Assembly (NCBI GenBank): GCA_002786355.1
Contig: PGCO01000013.1
Coordinates: 186,001 to 250,000 of the forward strand
DNA from: Sediminibacterium sp. FEMGT703S
Lineage (GTDB): Bacteria > Bacteroidota > Bacteroidia > Chitinophagales > Chitinophagaceae
Length of the DNA stretch: 64,000 nt
Direction of reading: 5' to 3'
Positions 35,450 through 44,482 of this stretch are shown here, piece after piece. Position numbers and translations under genes: made by a program. Every line of letters starts with the position of its first letter. The stretch's first letter is position 1. The notes below the pieces were generated by a model. The model worked only from the letters and a program-made list of their open reading frames with translations, was not told the DNA's origin and did no database searches.

Positions 35450-36010
35450 TTATTTGCTTTTTAAATTATATCCAAGATTCAGTTGTAGAATGATTGGCCA
35501 AATATTTCCATTCCCTTTTGTGTCAAAATAATATTGAGGTCCGAGATCAAAAAGAAAGTGAAAATTTTTACCGAAATTTCTTTGTATTCCCCAAGTTGGA
35601 CCAAATCCAAAATCAAAATCAGAAGTCCGTGTTACATTTTCCGCTATTGATTTTCCTCGAGTTTTAAATCTTAACGATACAAAATTTCCAGAATTATTAT
35701 ATGTTTTTCGTTTATTTCTGTCTCGCTTGTTAAGGTTATAAAACCATTTATGTTGGAAATCAGCAAATGGACTTATGACATAAATAAATCCACTACCACT
35801 AGCATAAGTTAAATCAGGATACCCTCCATCATAACCAATTCCGAGAGCTGATGAAAAAGCAGAATATTGTCCAGTCGGAACTTCCAATTCAATTGCTGGA
35901 TTTAAAAAATTTACCCGGAAAACTTTTTTAGTTTCAATACGATTTTTTTCTTGAGCATAAATTAAATTTGTTGCAAGTCCAAATAGTAAAATAAGGAAGT
36001 TTCTTTTCAT
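35450..36010 (-). CDS. Outer-membrane beta-barrel-like protein
   Basis: 186 residues. Signal peptide ending NLIYAQ. Alternating amphipathic strands with aromatic ends (VFRVNFLNPAIELEVP; FDFGFGPTWGIQRNF; HFLFDLGPQYYF; IILQLNLGYNL), suggesting an 8-strand barrel. The central basic linker NLNKRDRNKRKTY is probably an extracellular loop. Its stop is preceded by the 16-base repeat and its start is 86 bases from repeat A. Confidence 0.6.
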   Translation of the reverse strand: MKRNFLILLFGLATNLIYAQEKNRIETKKVFRVNFLNPAIELEVPTGQYSAFSSALGIGYDGGYPDLTYASGSGFIYVISPFADFQHKWFYNLNKRDRNKRKTYNNSGNFVSLRFKTRGKSIAENVTRTSDFDFGFGPTWGIQRNFGKNFHFLFDLGPQYYFDTKGNGNIWPIILQLNLGYNLKSK

Positions 36011-36095
36011 CTAAATTATATTAAGTTATAGTAAGGTTTGGTTTAAAATTTTAGTATTTAAACCCCTTTAAAAATTTAACACTTCAATTTTATGA

Positions 36096-36280
36096 CAGCA
36101 AAGCCCCCTGACTCCCAGACAATAGATTACAAGTGTCAGTAAAGCACTAACAGTAAAATTGGGTGTAATAAGTAATAATTTGGGGTACTGTGAAAATAAT
36201 AAGAAAGGATGATATGACGAAATAAATGTATTTGTGCAATAAAATTAAATAATGCATGAAAGATTAGATAAAACATATTC
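36096..36280 (+). repeat. Dispersed 180-bp repeat, copy A
   Basis: Begins ACAGCAAAGCCCCCTGACTC and runs to GCATGAAAGATTAGATAAAACATATTC. It is highly similar to copies B (44295) and C (58545), the three sharing ACTCCCA.ACAATAGATT.CAAG, CAGTAAAGCACTAACAG and GATGATAT.ACGAA blocks. Its right end contains an ATG AAA GAT followed by TAG, a degraded start of the MKDEIQHILSGKS gene preserved in copy C and at 59798. So the repeat is the leader plus first codons of a lost gene. Confidence 0.75.
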
Positions 36281-36341
36281 AATTTAGCTGTGAACCGATT
36301 TTTTGCAAATCAACTTATAGAGGCAGGCGTTCTTTGTTTTG

Positions 36342-36437
36342 TTATTTCATTGGGGTGCAAATTTCAAGCAAAAACCCATCAATGTCACTAATGCAACCAA
36401 CTGTTTGTCCCCATGGTTTTTGAACATTTTCAGTGCT
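36342..36437 (-). pseudogene. Remnant of a VOC (glyoxalase/bleomycin-resistance) family gene
   Basis: The last 31 codons of a VOC-family protein: [16 protein letters not shown], then [15 protein letters not shown] and TAA. The W-G-Q-T-V ... [12 protein letters not shown] pattern is the standard C-terminus of the fold. Upstream an in-frame TGA and no further similarity. About 135 bases between this and 36575 hold nothing recognisable. Confidence 0.6.
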
Positions 36438-36574
36438 TCATGAAGAATAGAAGAATATGAAAAGTATCGATTTAATTGGTCTCATTTCGTCTGTAAACGT
36501 GGTTGCCTAAATTACCATACACTCAATTGGTTAAAGCCAAATTACTGAAGCTCATTGGAAATACCAAAGCCAAT

Positions 36575-36590
36575 GGCCATTGCTGAAAGT
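36575..36590. repeat. 16-base repeat, copy 2, beside a gene 3' end
   Basis: GGCCATTGCTGAAAGT, identical to 35399-35414, here 23 bases before the 3' end of the minus-strand gene ending at 36613. Confidence 0.55.
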
Positions 36591-36612
36591 CTTACTTGCG
36601 TAAAACCTTCTA

Positions 36613-37155
36613 TCATATGGGGTCTTTAGTTCTTTTATATTTAATTCTCCAACCTAAAAAAAAGGTAGTCATTATTGGAATGAGGAATAGACTAAGCGAC
36701 GACGAGTTTTTTGTAAGTTTAGTGTAAATTAAAAACAAGAGTCCGCCTGTTAAAGTTCCAAAAAATGCCCATCCAAAATAACTTAGTCGACTTTCTTTAC
36801 TTTCAGATATTGCAGAAGCCAATTTGGAATTCTGTGTCTCTCCGCTTTTTACGAATTTTTTAAAATTTTCAATAAATGTTTGCCAAACCTTTTTTTCCTC
36901 ACTTGTATTCATTTGAGCATCAGTGTCAACAATAAATTCTGCCACAATTGTCTTGTCAGAAAGTGCAATAGACACTTCTGAGCCCCATTTAATTGGATTC
37001 GATTTCCAACCGTCCATTAGTGAAGCGTTTTGTCGAAACTTTAAGAAGTCAAGTTTAGTTTCTACTAATTGAAATTCGTGGCTCTCAAAAAAGTTAATTA
37101 CGCGTTTATCAAGATTGTTAGCATCAATAACATCTATTTTAATTCGTCTAATCAT
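36613..37155 (-). CDS. Protein with C-terminal two-helix membrane domain, unknown function
   Basis: 180 residues. N-terminal soluble domain (about 1-125) with short strands (IRRIKIDVIDANNLDKRVI; KWGSEVSIAL; TIVAEFIVDTDAQM), then TM about 128-145 (FGWAFFGTLTGGLLFLIY) and about 154-170 (LSLFLIPIMTTFFLGW). Gene ends next to the 16-base repeat. Not recognised. Confidence 0.55.
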   Translation of the reverse strand: MIRRIKIDVIDANNLDKRVINFFESHEFQLVETKLDFLKFRQNASLMDGWKSNPIKWGSEVSIALSDKTIVAEFIVDTDAQMNTSEEKKVWQTFIENFKKFVKSGETQNSKLASAISESKESRLSYFGWAFFGTLTGGLLFLIYTKLTKNSSSLSLFLIPIMTTFFLGWRIKYKRTKDPI

Positions 37156-37220
37156 AGTCTTTTAATGATAAATATTTTTTAAAATGCATTATAACTTAAA
37201 TGTTTCCGCTGTGGTGCTTT

Positions 37221-38117
37221 CTAAAATCTTCCAATTAATATTTTGCTACCTAATATGTCTTTATCAATTTCATACGCGTAATGTTCAAATCTCGTTTCTA
37301 AGTCTCGAGTGTATATCACAAAAACACGATTAGTGTTTATTAACCTTATTACTTTCCAATCAATTGCTGAGGTCTCAGCATAGTCGCATGGCCAACAAAG
37401 AGATGGGTAATAATATTCATTCTCATTTTTCCAATATTTTAAATGAACTTCTGTGATTTGTTTAAATGCCGCACTATCCGTTATTTCCTTTTTATTATAG
37501 AATTTGTCATTAACAATAAGCTTCTCTTTATGAAATTGCTTTACTGTCTTTATTAAAATATCACTTTCAATAATTTCAAAATGTGATTCCTTACCTATGC
37601 TAAAAGATATCTTATCTTGCTTATATACATTTATTTTCTTTAAGGATATATAAATAATTGTATTTCCTTGTCGAACTATATCATAGCCATTTGATTGAAT
37701 CGTAAAGCTAAAGAGAGCCAGTATTTTTTCATTAAACTCAGTATCTGATTTAAATTTATTCGTTTGATAGTTTGCAGGTAATCCTTTTCTGAATTCTGCT
37801 ACTTTTTCACATAGATGATTTTGAATAGATTTATTTTTGTCTGACCACAAAAACGTTTTATTATCTAAATTAAATGTTCCGAGAATTTCTATTCCAGCTA
37901 TAGCATAAACTTCAGGATTATAAGTTTGATAGCGAATTGTCCCATTATCCTGATTAAGCAAATATTCGTTTAAAGGCTTAAAATCCCAAATGATTCTGTT
38001 ATAGATGTTGTAATATCGTACTGAAGAAATAGCATTTTGAAATCGGGTCTCAATGTTACCCTGTCCCCTAACCAATAAAAAAGATATCATTAAGAAAATG
38101 GAAATAAAATATCTCAT
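37221..38117 (-). CDS. Exported protein of unknown function
   Basis: 298 residues. Signal peptide ending FLLVRG. The rest is mixed alpha/beta with many aromatic residues and no cysteine pairs or catalytic motif. A WPCDYAETSAIDWKVIRL stretch stands out. It looks like a periplasmic protein of its own transcription unit. Confidence 0.55.
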   Translation of the reverse strand: MRYFISIFLMISFLLVRGQGNIETRFQNAISSVRYYNIYNRIIWDFKPLNEYLLNQDNGTIRYQTYNPEVYAIAGIEILGTFNLDNKTFLWSDKNKSIQNHLCEKVAEFRKGLPANYQTNKFKSDTEFNEKILALFSFTIQSNGYDIVRQGNTIIYISLKKINVYKQDKISFSIGKESHFEIIESDILIKTVKQFHKEKLIVNDKFYNKKEITDSAAFKQITEVHLKYWKNENEYYYPSLCWPCDYAETSAIDWKVIRLINTNRVFVIYTRDLETRFEHYAYEIDKDILGSKILIGRF

Positions 38118-38181
38118 AATGTTTTACCAATAAATCCTTGGAACTTAATTCTTATTAATCCTTCACCAGTAAATTCTAAAT

Positions 38182-39393
38182 TCAAAGTTTAATCATATAG
38201 TTGACAATCTCATCATCTATCAAGTATTTATTGTCAGTACCGTCATCTTTCTTTTTTCTGCCCCACTTTTCGCCTAAATACCTAACTACTACTTTCTTTT
38301 GTTTCGGAAATGCTGTCAGTAATAACCCATATTCACCTCCATGTTTAATATAGAAATAGCCGTTGTGTACTGTGTAAAGTGGAATCATTTGGCGTGAAGC
38401 GAAGGAAGATATTTCTTCCATCTCACGGGTAGTTAATAGTTGATTTAATGTTGTTCCTAGCTCTACGTATTTGTAATCGTCTTTTTTTTGAAGCGTTTGA
38501 AGTTTTTGAACCAAATCAGTCTTTAGTCCAAGTTGATTCAATGTGTCGACTGTTTGTTGAGTGATGGATATTATATCTTGTATGGGCAATGAACGAATAG
38601 CCATAGCATAGCCATATTTCCCTCTCATAGCGTTTACCAAAGGAATCTGAAACATCATTTTGCACCAACGCTCTGACAAAATCCTTTTGCCATTCCACTC
38701 ACCAAAATTGCATAACATTTGTCCAACTTTCATTAAGTCGGTTGCATTTAACCAAAGTCCATCCATCCCCCAGGTATTTCCTACTTTATCGGTCCGCCAT
38801 TCATAGTTACTAATATCTAAGGGTATAAATACGTTTTCTTTTATGAATAGCTCTAGACTTTTCCCAGTTACTTTTTTTACAATACCTGAAATGAGGTTGA
38901 TGGCTTTGTTATTGTAAAAGAAAGAATGCCCAGGTTCAGTTATTGCAGCGCTATTAAGTGCAAACTTTACAAAGTCAGGTTCTGGGTAAATGTCTCGAGA
39001 ACCACTACTGGACGATAATCCCGAAGTATGTTGAAGGATGTGTCGAATAGTAATTTTGTTCTTTAGTGTATCATTTTTCCATTCTTCAAAGAAGGTTGCA
39101 ACCGGCACTTCAGGATTTTCGATTAGTTTTTTGTCAATCAAAACCCCGATTGCGACACCTGAGAAAATCTTGGTTATTGAGTAAATCAAGAATTTGTCAT
39201 TTGATTTGCCATGAAAGGTTACATCAGCAATTATGGTGTCTTTTATTGAAACAACAAGTCTATCCGATTTCATTTCTTTATTAAACTTAATTAAATCTTC
39301 CAATACATCTTTTTTATAGGCAGACTGCCCCTTTACACAATATGTGAAAAGTATAATGAAAATCGAAAAAGCTGTACAATGTAATTTATTCAT
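38182..39393 (-). CDS. Exported serine hydrolase (class C beta-lactamase/transpeptidase fold)
   Basis: 403 residues from ATG 39393 (17 further residues upstream are not signal-like). Signal peptide ending YCVKGQ. The beta-lactamase fold has SxxK (YSITKIFSG), YxN (FYNNKAIN) and a KTG-equivalent HGG (IKHGGEYG); an additional conserved LLQHTSGL-like element (ILQHTSGLSSS) follows. These enzymes (esterases, D-aminopeptidases or penicillin-binding proteins) act in the periplasm. Substrate unknown. A second, unrelated copy sits at 49073. Confidence 0.85.
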   Translation of the reverse strand: MNKLHCTAFSIFIILFTYCVKGQSAYKKDVLEDLIKFNKEMKSDRLVVSIKDTIIADVTFHGKSNDKFLIYSITKIFSGVAIGVLIDKKLIENPEVPVATFFEEWKNDTLKNKITIRHILQHTSGLSSSSGSRDIYPEPDFVKFALNSAAITEPGHSFFYNNKAINLISGIVKKVTGKSLELFIKENVFIPLDISNYEWRTDKVGNTWGMDGLWLNATDLMKVGQMLCNFGEWNGKRILSERWCKMMFQIPLVNAMRGKYGYAMAIRSLPIQDIISITQQTVDTLNQLGLKTDLVQKLQTLQKKDDYKYVELGTTLNQLLTTREMEEISSFASRQMIPLYTVHNGYFYIKHGGEYGLLLTAFPKQKKVVVRYLGEKWGRKKKDDGTDNKYLIDDEIVNYMIKL

Positions 39394-39652
39394 ATACAAT
39401 CTTATTTTCCAGAATGTGTCTAAGCTTTTTGGTGAGCTCCCCAAAAAGGAGAACGGTTAATTTGTATTCAAAAAGTTTATAAATTTAAATCGTAAATCAT
39501 TAGAAAGAATCAGTTCATTCAAACACAGATTGCCAACTTCGTTTATTATCTTAAAACGTTGTTAATCATAAACGACTTGATAATAGTGACCCGTCCTGTT
39601 TTTAGTTGACTTATTCACTTTAGAAGAGTCTACCTATTTCAGGACTATACCT

Positions 39653-40069
39653 TTATTCATTTATCTTTTCTGCGTTTCTTTGATAAATAATAAAATCTTG
39701 TCCAAAACTAAGTTTCTTAGATAAAGTTGAATTGGGTTCTAAAACTCTCCAAAATGGTGTGATACCTTTTAATGAGTTTGCTTGTATAAATTTTTCAAAA
39801 TTTGCTTCTGCCACTATTCGCAAAAATATGCCTGTCGTAACCGGGCAAGTATAGTCAGCCCTGTTTTCAATTGCAAGGTCTTTCCGCATTGTTTGAACTG
39901 TTACATTTTTGCCTTTGGGTATTTTTTTTATGTAATTGTCAATAATTTGTGGTGTCGCAATGAACATATTGCTGTTTGCTGGAATATCAGCAAAATCAAA
40001 GTCAATTCGTTTGATTCTGGGCTCTTTCTTTTCGCTTAGTTTGTCAAGCCAAGTCTTTTTTGAAGCCAT
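39653..40069 (-). CDS. MGMT-family-like protein (alkyltransferase-like fold)
   Basis: 138 residues. The core IPKGKNVTVQTMRKDLAIENRADYTCPVTTGIF.R.VAEA resembles the small MGMT/ATL-like family in which the helix-turn-helix region ends with a CPLTTGIF motif. It is a cytoplasmic protein; the alkyl-acceptor Cys of genuine O6-alkylguanine transferases (PCHR) is absent, so a repair reaction is unlikely. It is followed directly (1 base) by the SRPBCC gene, so the two are coupled. Confidence 0.5.
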   Translation of the reverse strand: MASKKTWLDKLSEKKEPRIKRIDFDFADIPANSNMFIATPQIIDNYIKKIPKGKNVTVQTMRKDLAIENRADYTCPVTTGIFLRIVAEANFEKFIQANSLKGITPFWRVLEPNSTLSKKLSFGQDFIIYQRNAEKINE

Positions 40070-40070
40070 T

Positions 40071-40565
40071 TTATTCGCTTAATTTTTGTTTTAAGTTTTG
40101 AAGGTATGACTCCATTATTTTATCCAAGTCTACAAATAAATATGATAGTGTTCTGAAAAACGGATTTGAGATTGTAACAACTTCTTTAAACTCAATCTCA
40201 GTTAGATCTTGCTTAGTTTGCTTAAAAGTCCCTACCCAATATCCATTAAAGTTTTTGGGTTCAACAATTTCAATTTCAAAGATTTTGTTTACTACTTTAT
40301 TCTTCACTTTAAATGTTATAGCAGTTCCTTTTATTGGAACCTCAGTCCAAGTATTATCATTAATTACGATAATTTCTTTAACATCATTTCGCCAGGTAGT
40401 TTGATTTCTAAAATCAGTTACTAAGTTAAATACTTTGCTTACATCTGAATTGAGTACAGCAGTTTTAATAAATGTTCTATCTCTTGGAATAAATAATCCA
40501 ACAAGAAATATTATTGCAATAATTGCAACAATAGAAACAAGTAAATAAGTCATCATTTTGTTCAT
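40071..40565 (-). CDS. SRPBCC-family (START/polyketide-cyclase-like) protein
   Basis: 164 residues. One N-terminal TM (about 5-24, TYLLVSIVAIIAIIFLVGLF) then the SRPBCC helix-grip fold: SKVFNLVTDFRNQTTWRNDVKEII, KVVNKIFEIEIVEPKNFNGYW, TEIEFKEVVTISNPFFRTLSY. The fold binds hydrophobic ligands. The stop and the next start are one base apart, and the AraC/GyrI gene is 38 bases upstream on the same strand, so these three are likely one operon. Confidence 0.8.
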   Translation of the reverse strand: MNKMMTYLLVSIVAIIAIIFLVGLFIPRDRTFIKTAVLNSDVSKVFNLVTDFRNQTTWRNDVKEIIVINDNTWTEVPIKGTAITFKVKNKVVNKIFEIEIVEPKNFNGYWVGTFKQTKQDLTEIEFKEVVTISNPFFRTLSYLFVDLDKIMESYLQNLKQKLSE

Positions 40566-40603
40566 TTTTGTGATGGTTTATTATGCAAATTTCTATTTCA
40601 TTT

Positions 40604-41497
40604 TCAAAAGATGTTTGACGTTTTTTGCGATTCTATTGGAACGTAAAAATCAGTTACAAAATTTTCAGGCTTATAAAAGGGTGGCGATTTAATATACCAT
40701 TCTAGTGCCGGCTTGTCGGCTAAGTCAAATTTATTATCAAACAAGCAAACATTATAAATGTAGTCGTAAACAGGATAAAATCCTTCGTAAGCTCCTTTAT
40801 AAGTGAACACCGCAAACTTTCCACCTTCAATTTTTTTGTATCCAATTTCTCCGTTTGGTTTTATTTCTTTGGAGAGCAAAACACAAGCGTCAAAACGGAT
40901 ATTTTGCTCTTCTGTTAAGTCGGGATTGTCGTGAACAATGCCTATAGTTATTGGCTTTAATTTTAAAACTAAATGAGTTGCAGCCCAAAACATAAGTTTT
41001 TGAAAGGAACTTCCCACTTTGTTATACGAACCTGTATGTCTGATATAAGCAAGATGCAAATCGGGAATTGTCTTGATAATTGGTCCTTGAACATTTAGAG
41101 TATTTAAGTCAATGTTCGCTTTTCCGTATTCTATTTGTTTGTTTACAGTAAGCTCTGCAATTGAATTGCGATATTCTAATGGTGATAGTCCAAAATAGTC
41201 TTTAAATGCTCTTGTAAATGTTTCGTGGTTTTGATAGCCACAGTCAAACGCAATTTGTCCAATATCGTTTTGCGAATGTTTCAGTTTTAAAGCTGCTTTT
41301 TCAAGTCGAAGTCGTGTCAGAAATTCTTTTGTTGTGTCACCTGTTAGCGATTTGAAAACTCGATGAAAATGATATGGTGAAATATTTGCTTGTGCAGCAA
41401 TATCTTTAAGTTGAATGTCAATTGTCCAATTACTTTCTATAAATGCAATTGCCTTATTTATACTATCAAGGTATGAATTTTTAGTGTCTGTCCTCAT
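40604..41497 (-). CDS. AraC-type regulator with GyrI-like effector domain
   Basis: 297 residues. Two AraC helix-turn-helices at about 10-110 (IDIQLKDIAAQANISPYHFHRVFKSLTG; IGQIAFDCGYQNHETFTRAFKDYFGLSP) are followed by a GyrI/SbmC-like bacterial transcription-activator effector-binding domain at about 125-285 (IPDLHLAYIRHTGSY; YEGFYPVYDYI). This is the Rob/SbmC-type architecture that senses small hydrophobic compounds. It likely governs the downstream SRPBCC and MGMT-like genes. Confidence 0.92.
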   Translation of the reverse strand: MRTDTKNSYLDSINKAIAFIESNWTIDIQLKDIAAQANISPYHFHRVFKSLTGDTTKEFLTRLRLEKAALKLKHSQNDIGQIAFDCGYQNHETFTRAFKDYFGLSPLEYRNSIAELTVNKQIEYGKANIDLNTLNVQGPIIKTIPDLHLAYIRHTGSYNKVGSSFQKLMFWAATHLVLKLKPITIGIVHDNPDLTEEQNIRFDACVLLSKEIKPNGEIGYKKIEGGKFAVFTYKGAYEGFYPVYDYIYNVCLFDNKFDLADKPALEWYIKSPPFYKPENFVTDFYVPIESQKTSNIF

Positions 41498-41572
41498 TCT
41501 GCAAAAATACAGTTGTCCTTATATTTTCCTTTGATGTTTCTTGCTTATTCTGGACCGTCTTACCATTAGTTT

Positions 41573-41926
41573 TTATCTAACTCCTAAAAGTACTTTTTTA
41601 AAGTCCCCTCTTTCTTTCGTCAATAAATAAAAAAGGTAAGGGGCAAATGCAATAATGCCTATAATCATAGCTATAAATGCAAATACAATGGAGGATATTG
41701 AAAATCTATTACGCCACATTATCCATAGTCCTGAAAGTGTCAAATAACAGCTAAAATCTAAATTAAATTGTCCATTCCAATTTAAAGCTGTTAAATTATT
41801 TGTGAAAACATTGAATAAAGTCCAGCCTTCATTTTTAATAGCATAACCAGTATAAATTAACAGTGCTATTGTTTGAATAATGACCAATGATTTTAAAAAT
41901 ATCTGCGACTTGTTTGTTTGAACCAT
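41573..41926 (-). CDS. Small multi-span membrane protein
   Basis: 117 residues with three hydrophobic helices: about 10-28 (FLKSLVIIQTIALLIYTGYA), 55-70 (LDFSCYLTLSGLWIMW) and 77-98 (ISSIVFAFIAMIIGIIAFAPYLFYLL). It sits 66 bases downstream of the broken TetR gene, whose target it may have been. Function unknown. Confidence 0.5.
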   Translation of the reverse strand: MVQTNKSQIFLKSLVIIQTIALLIYTGYAIKNEGWTLFNVFTNNLTALNWNGQFNLDFSCYLTLSGLWIMWRNRFSISSIVFAFIAMIIGIIAFAPYLFYLLTKERGDFKKVLLGVR

Positions 41927-41992
41927 TTTGTTTGAATTTATTATTTACAACAAAATTAGTTCGAATAATCAGTGGATTTTAGAAGCTACCGT

Positions 41993-42534
41993 TTAATTTG
42001 GCAATGCAAGGTTCTTCACAATATTTTTTAAGTTGTTGAAATAGTATGAAAGCCATTGATGATTAAGATTATCATCATTAATCTGTAAGTAAAAGTTTTC
42101 GAGTGCTAATTCAAAAATACTTTCCAATTTTCTTATTGATAGCTTTAAGTATAAATCACGAACCCAGAGCATTACAAAGTCGTTTCCAATTATTTCGTTA
42201 GACTTTTCAAGTGTACTTAACAATTTTTTATGGTTTCTGTTAATGCGTAATTGCCTATTAAACAAAATATCTATTTTGTGTTCAACTAAAATATCAATAA
42301 GTTCTGGACTTATATTTTGGCATTTTTTTCCTTTTCAGCAATGATTTTCGATTGGTTGATATGATATTTAAGCAATTCGTCAAGATAAAGTTCAAGGTCA
42401 GCAAAGTAATGGTAAAACGAAGATTTGTTTTTACCAACTTTCTTGGCGAGTGGTTCGATTTTAAGGCCATTTTGTCCTGATTGAGCAAAACGCTCATAAC
42501 CTACTTTAATCCAAATTTCTTTACTTTCAGTCAT
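41993..42534 (-). pseudogene. TetR/AcrR-family regulator broken by a single frameshift in a T7 run
   Basis: The helix-turn-helix part (WIKVGYERFAQSGQNGLKIEPLAKKVGKNKSSFYHYF) lies in one frame from ATG 42534 and ends at EKEKNAKI. The C-terminal part (CQNISPELIDILVEHKIDILFNRQLRI ... NIVKNLALPN) continues in another frame without loss of sequence. The switch falls at a run of seven T at 42323-42329 (A7 on the coding strand); one extra base restores a continuous 180-residue TetR protein of normal length. Either a recent mutation, a phase-variable tract or a sequencing error. Confidence 0.7.
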
Positions 42535-42679
42535 TATATAGATTCTTATTTAAATTACCGCTATCCATCTTGGCTTACTGCTTTGCTGGCATTTGTAAAA
42601 CGTCGCGCCTTACAAATGCTGATAGCACCCCAATACTCATTGTTATTTCTTCGCCCCGCCATAGTAGCAAAACCGAATA

Positions 42680-44287
42680 TTAGTGGCTGGATTTCTCTCT
42701 TATTTGCTTTAGTACATATTCCAAGTATGGATCTTTCCCATTTATAAAATCGGCAATTGTATATTCAATCCAGATATCTGGTATTTGAATTTTGCCATTT
42801 TCTTTTTTAGGTCGTTTTATATAGGATGTAGCTATTGAAATTTCAGCCTTTGTTTTTGGTAGTTTCATTGGAGTGTAAGTAGTTGCACCAATTGGATTGT
42901 TTCCAACACTTGTGCCGATTACTGTGCCAATTCCATTATCTTGAAATAAAGTAGTAAGCATGGCTGCGGCACTACTTGTCCCATAATTTGCAAGAATATA
43001 AATGTTGCCTTTAAAGATTGGACGGTTCTTTTGAATGAAGTATTTTGATGTGCTATTTGTAATCTCAAGAAATAAATTATCACCTGAACTGGTTGTCACT
43101 AATTCTCTTTGAGGCACACCGCCAGGATATTTTTTTTCTAAATCCCGATACTCTTGCTCAAAGTATTTTTTATACATTTCCGAGGTAAAAGCATACTGCG
43201 TAAATCCTTTAAGTGTATCTTTTTTTGTAAGAAAATACATAAGTTGTATCCCAAGAGTAGTATTTCCACCAGAATTATTCCTTAGGTCAATAATTAGATT
43301 CTCTACATTATTATTATTTAGACTATCAATAAGTTCCCATACAAAGTCCTTAAAAACAGGATATTTAGGATTATAATAACTTGCAATTACTTTTGAGGGT
43401 TTATCTTTTTTAAACTGTCGCTTTACATACCCTTTTGCTATTGGTTTAAGCCATGGTTTTACATAGCTTTCAATAAATTCCAATATGTCTATTTTATCGT
43501 GGCATTCATTAAATTGTAAATACCCAAAATTATTCTCTTTATTAATGGTATATAAATAAGTTTCATTTTGATATTTTGTAATAGCATTCTCCTTTATTGA
43601 AACGTCAAATACATCAATCTTCCCTTTGGTAGATATTGGTGATAATTCGATTTTTGTCTGGTCATCAAATTCCAACTTTAATATATCAGAATCATTTTTG
43701 ATTACACCAATTTCTTTTAAGTATACAGGATTGTTGTAGAGTTGTTCATCACAAATTTCAGACTGTTGATTAATTTTATTTTCAGCGAAAGTGTAATTTA
43801 TCAAACTACACTCAACATCTTTTATAGTTATTCCATTAAGCTTGATAATCTTTTTACCAATCTGTAAACTATCGAATTGCTTGGATAGATTATGTAAATA
43901 CCAATTATTTGATGAAATATGGATTACATACGGATAAACTCTTTTAAATTCTTGCTTTAAAGATATAGTGGTATGTTGATTTTTGAGATTAGATAAATAT
44001 TTTCTTGCTTGAGAGATAAAATCAGCATTATTATCTACTAAAGCCAAATTAGCCATAATTTGTTGAACTTGCTTTTCACGTTCATTTTTTGCGAGTATGC
44101 TGTCTAACTGTGGAAAGCCTTCTTCTATTAAATTGGTCAAATAAAGAAAATCATACTGATATGCGTTAAGCCCTTTTTGCAAGATTTCTTCTTTTAGCTT
44201 ATAGTTCTTTATTCCCTGCTTTTGCAGAAAAACTCCACACGATGATAATAGTGTACTAATTAATAATGCAATAATTATTTTCTTCAT
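42680..44287 (-). CDS. Lipoprotein S41-family C-terminal-processing-like peptidase
   Basis: 535 residues from ATG 44287 (seven extra upstream codons are not needed). Lipobox LLSSC. A long N-terminal helical region (about 20-180), then a PDZ-like segment and the S41 core: NLIIDLRNNSGGNTTLGIQLM, and IYILANYGTSSAAAMLTTLFQDNG with catalytic Ser in YGTSSA. It would cleave periplasmic tails. Its start is 8 bases from the edge of repeat B. Confidence 0.85.
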   Translation of the reverse strand: MKKIIIALLISTLLSSCGVFLQKQGIKNYKLKEEILQKGLNAYQYDFLYLTNLIEEGFPQLDSILAKNEREKQVQQIMANLALVDNNADFISQARKYLSNLKNQHTTISLKQEFKRVYPYVIHISSNNWYLHNLSKQFDSLQIGKKIIKLNGITIKDVECSLINYTFAENKINQQSEICDEQLYNNPVYLKEIGVIKNDSDILKLEFDDQTKIELSPISTKGKIDVFDVSIKENAITKYQNETYLYTINKENNFGYLQFNECHDKIDILEFIESYVKPWLKPIAKGYVKRQFKKDKPSKVIASYYNPKYPVFKDFVWELIDSLNNNNVENLIIDLRNNSGGNTTLGIQLMYFLTKKDTLKGFTQYAFTSEMYKKYFEQEYRDLEKKYPGGVPQRELVTTSSGDNLFLEITNSTSKYFIQKNRPIFKGNIYILANYGTSSAAAMLTTLFQDNGIGTVIGTSVGNNPIGATTYTPMKLPKTKAEISIATSYIKRPKKENGKIQIPDIWIEYTIADFINGKDPYLEYVLKQIREKSSH

Positions 44288-44294
44288 ATTTATC

Positions 44295-44455
44295 ACAGCA
44301 CCGCCCACTGACTCCCAAACAATAGATTACAAGGGGCAGTAAAGCACTAACAGTAAAATTGGGTCTAATAAGTAAGAATTCTGGGTACAGTGAATTTAAG
44401 AAGAAAGGATGATATAACGAAAAAATTGTACTTGCTCTACAAATTTAATTGGCAG
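44295..44455 (+). repeat. Dispersed 180-bp repeat, copy B
   Basis: Starts ACAGCACCGCCCACTGACTC and follows copies A and C through AGTAAAGCACTAACAGTAAAATTGG, AAGAAAGGATGATATAACGA and GCTCTACA, ending before the MKDEIQ start codon. It lies immediately upstream of the S41 gene start (44287). See copy A. Confidence 0.75.
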
Positions 44456-44482
44456 TACTAAGTAATACTATCGATATGCTTA

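Noticed and set aside
32705..36612. Chromosomal integron cassette array
   Set aside because: Small same-strand genes and hairpins suggested attC sites, but no integrase, no consensus attC core (RYYYAAC/GTRRRRY pairs) and only one exact short repeat pair were seen.
42481..42747. 88-codon plus-strand frame at the start of the broken TetR gene
   Set aside because: Overlaps the TetR helix-turn-helix start and the S41 3' end in antisense; no motif or start context.
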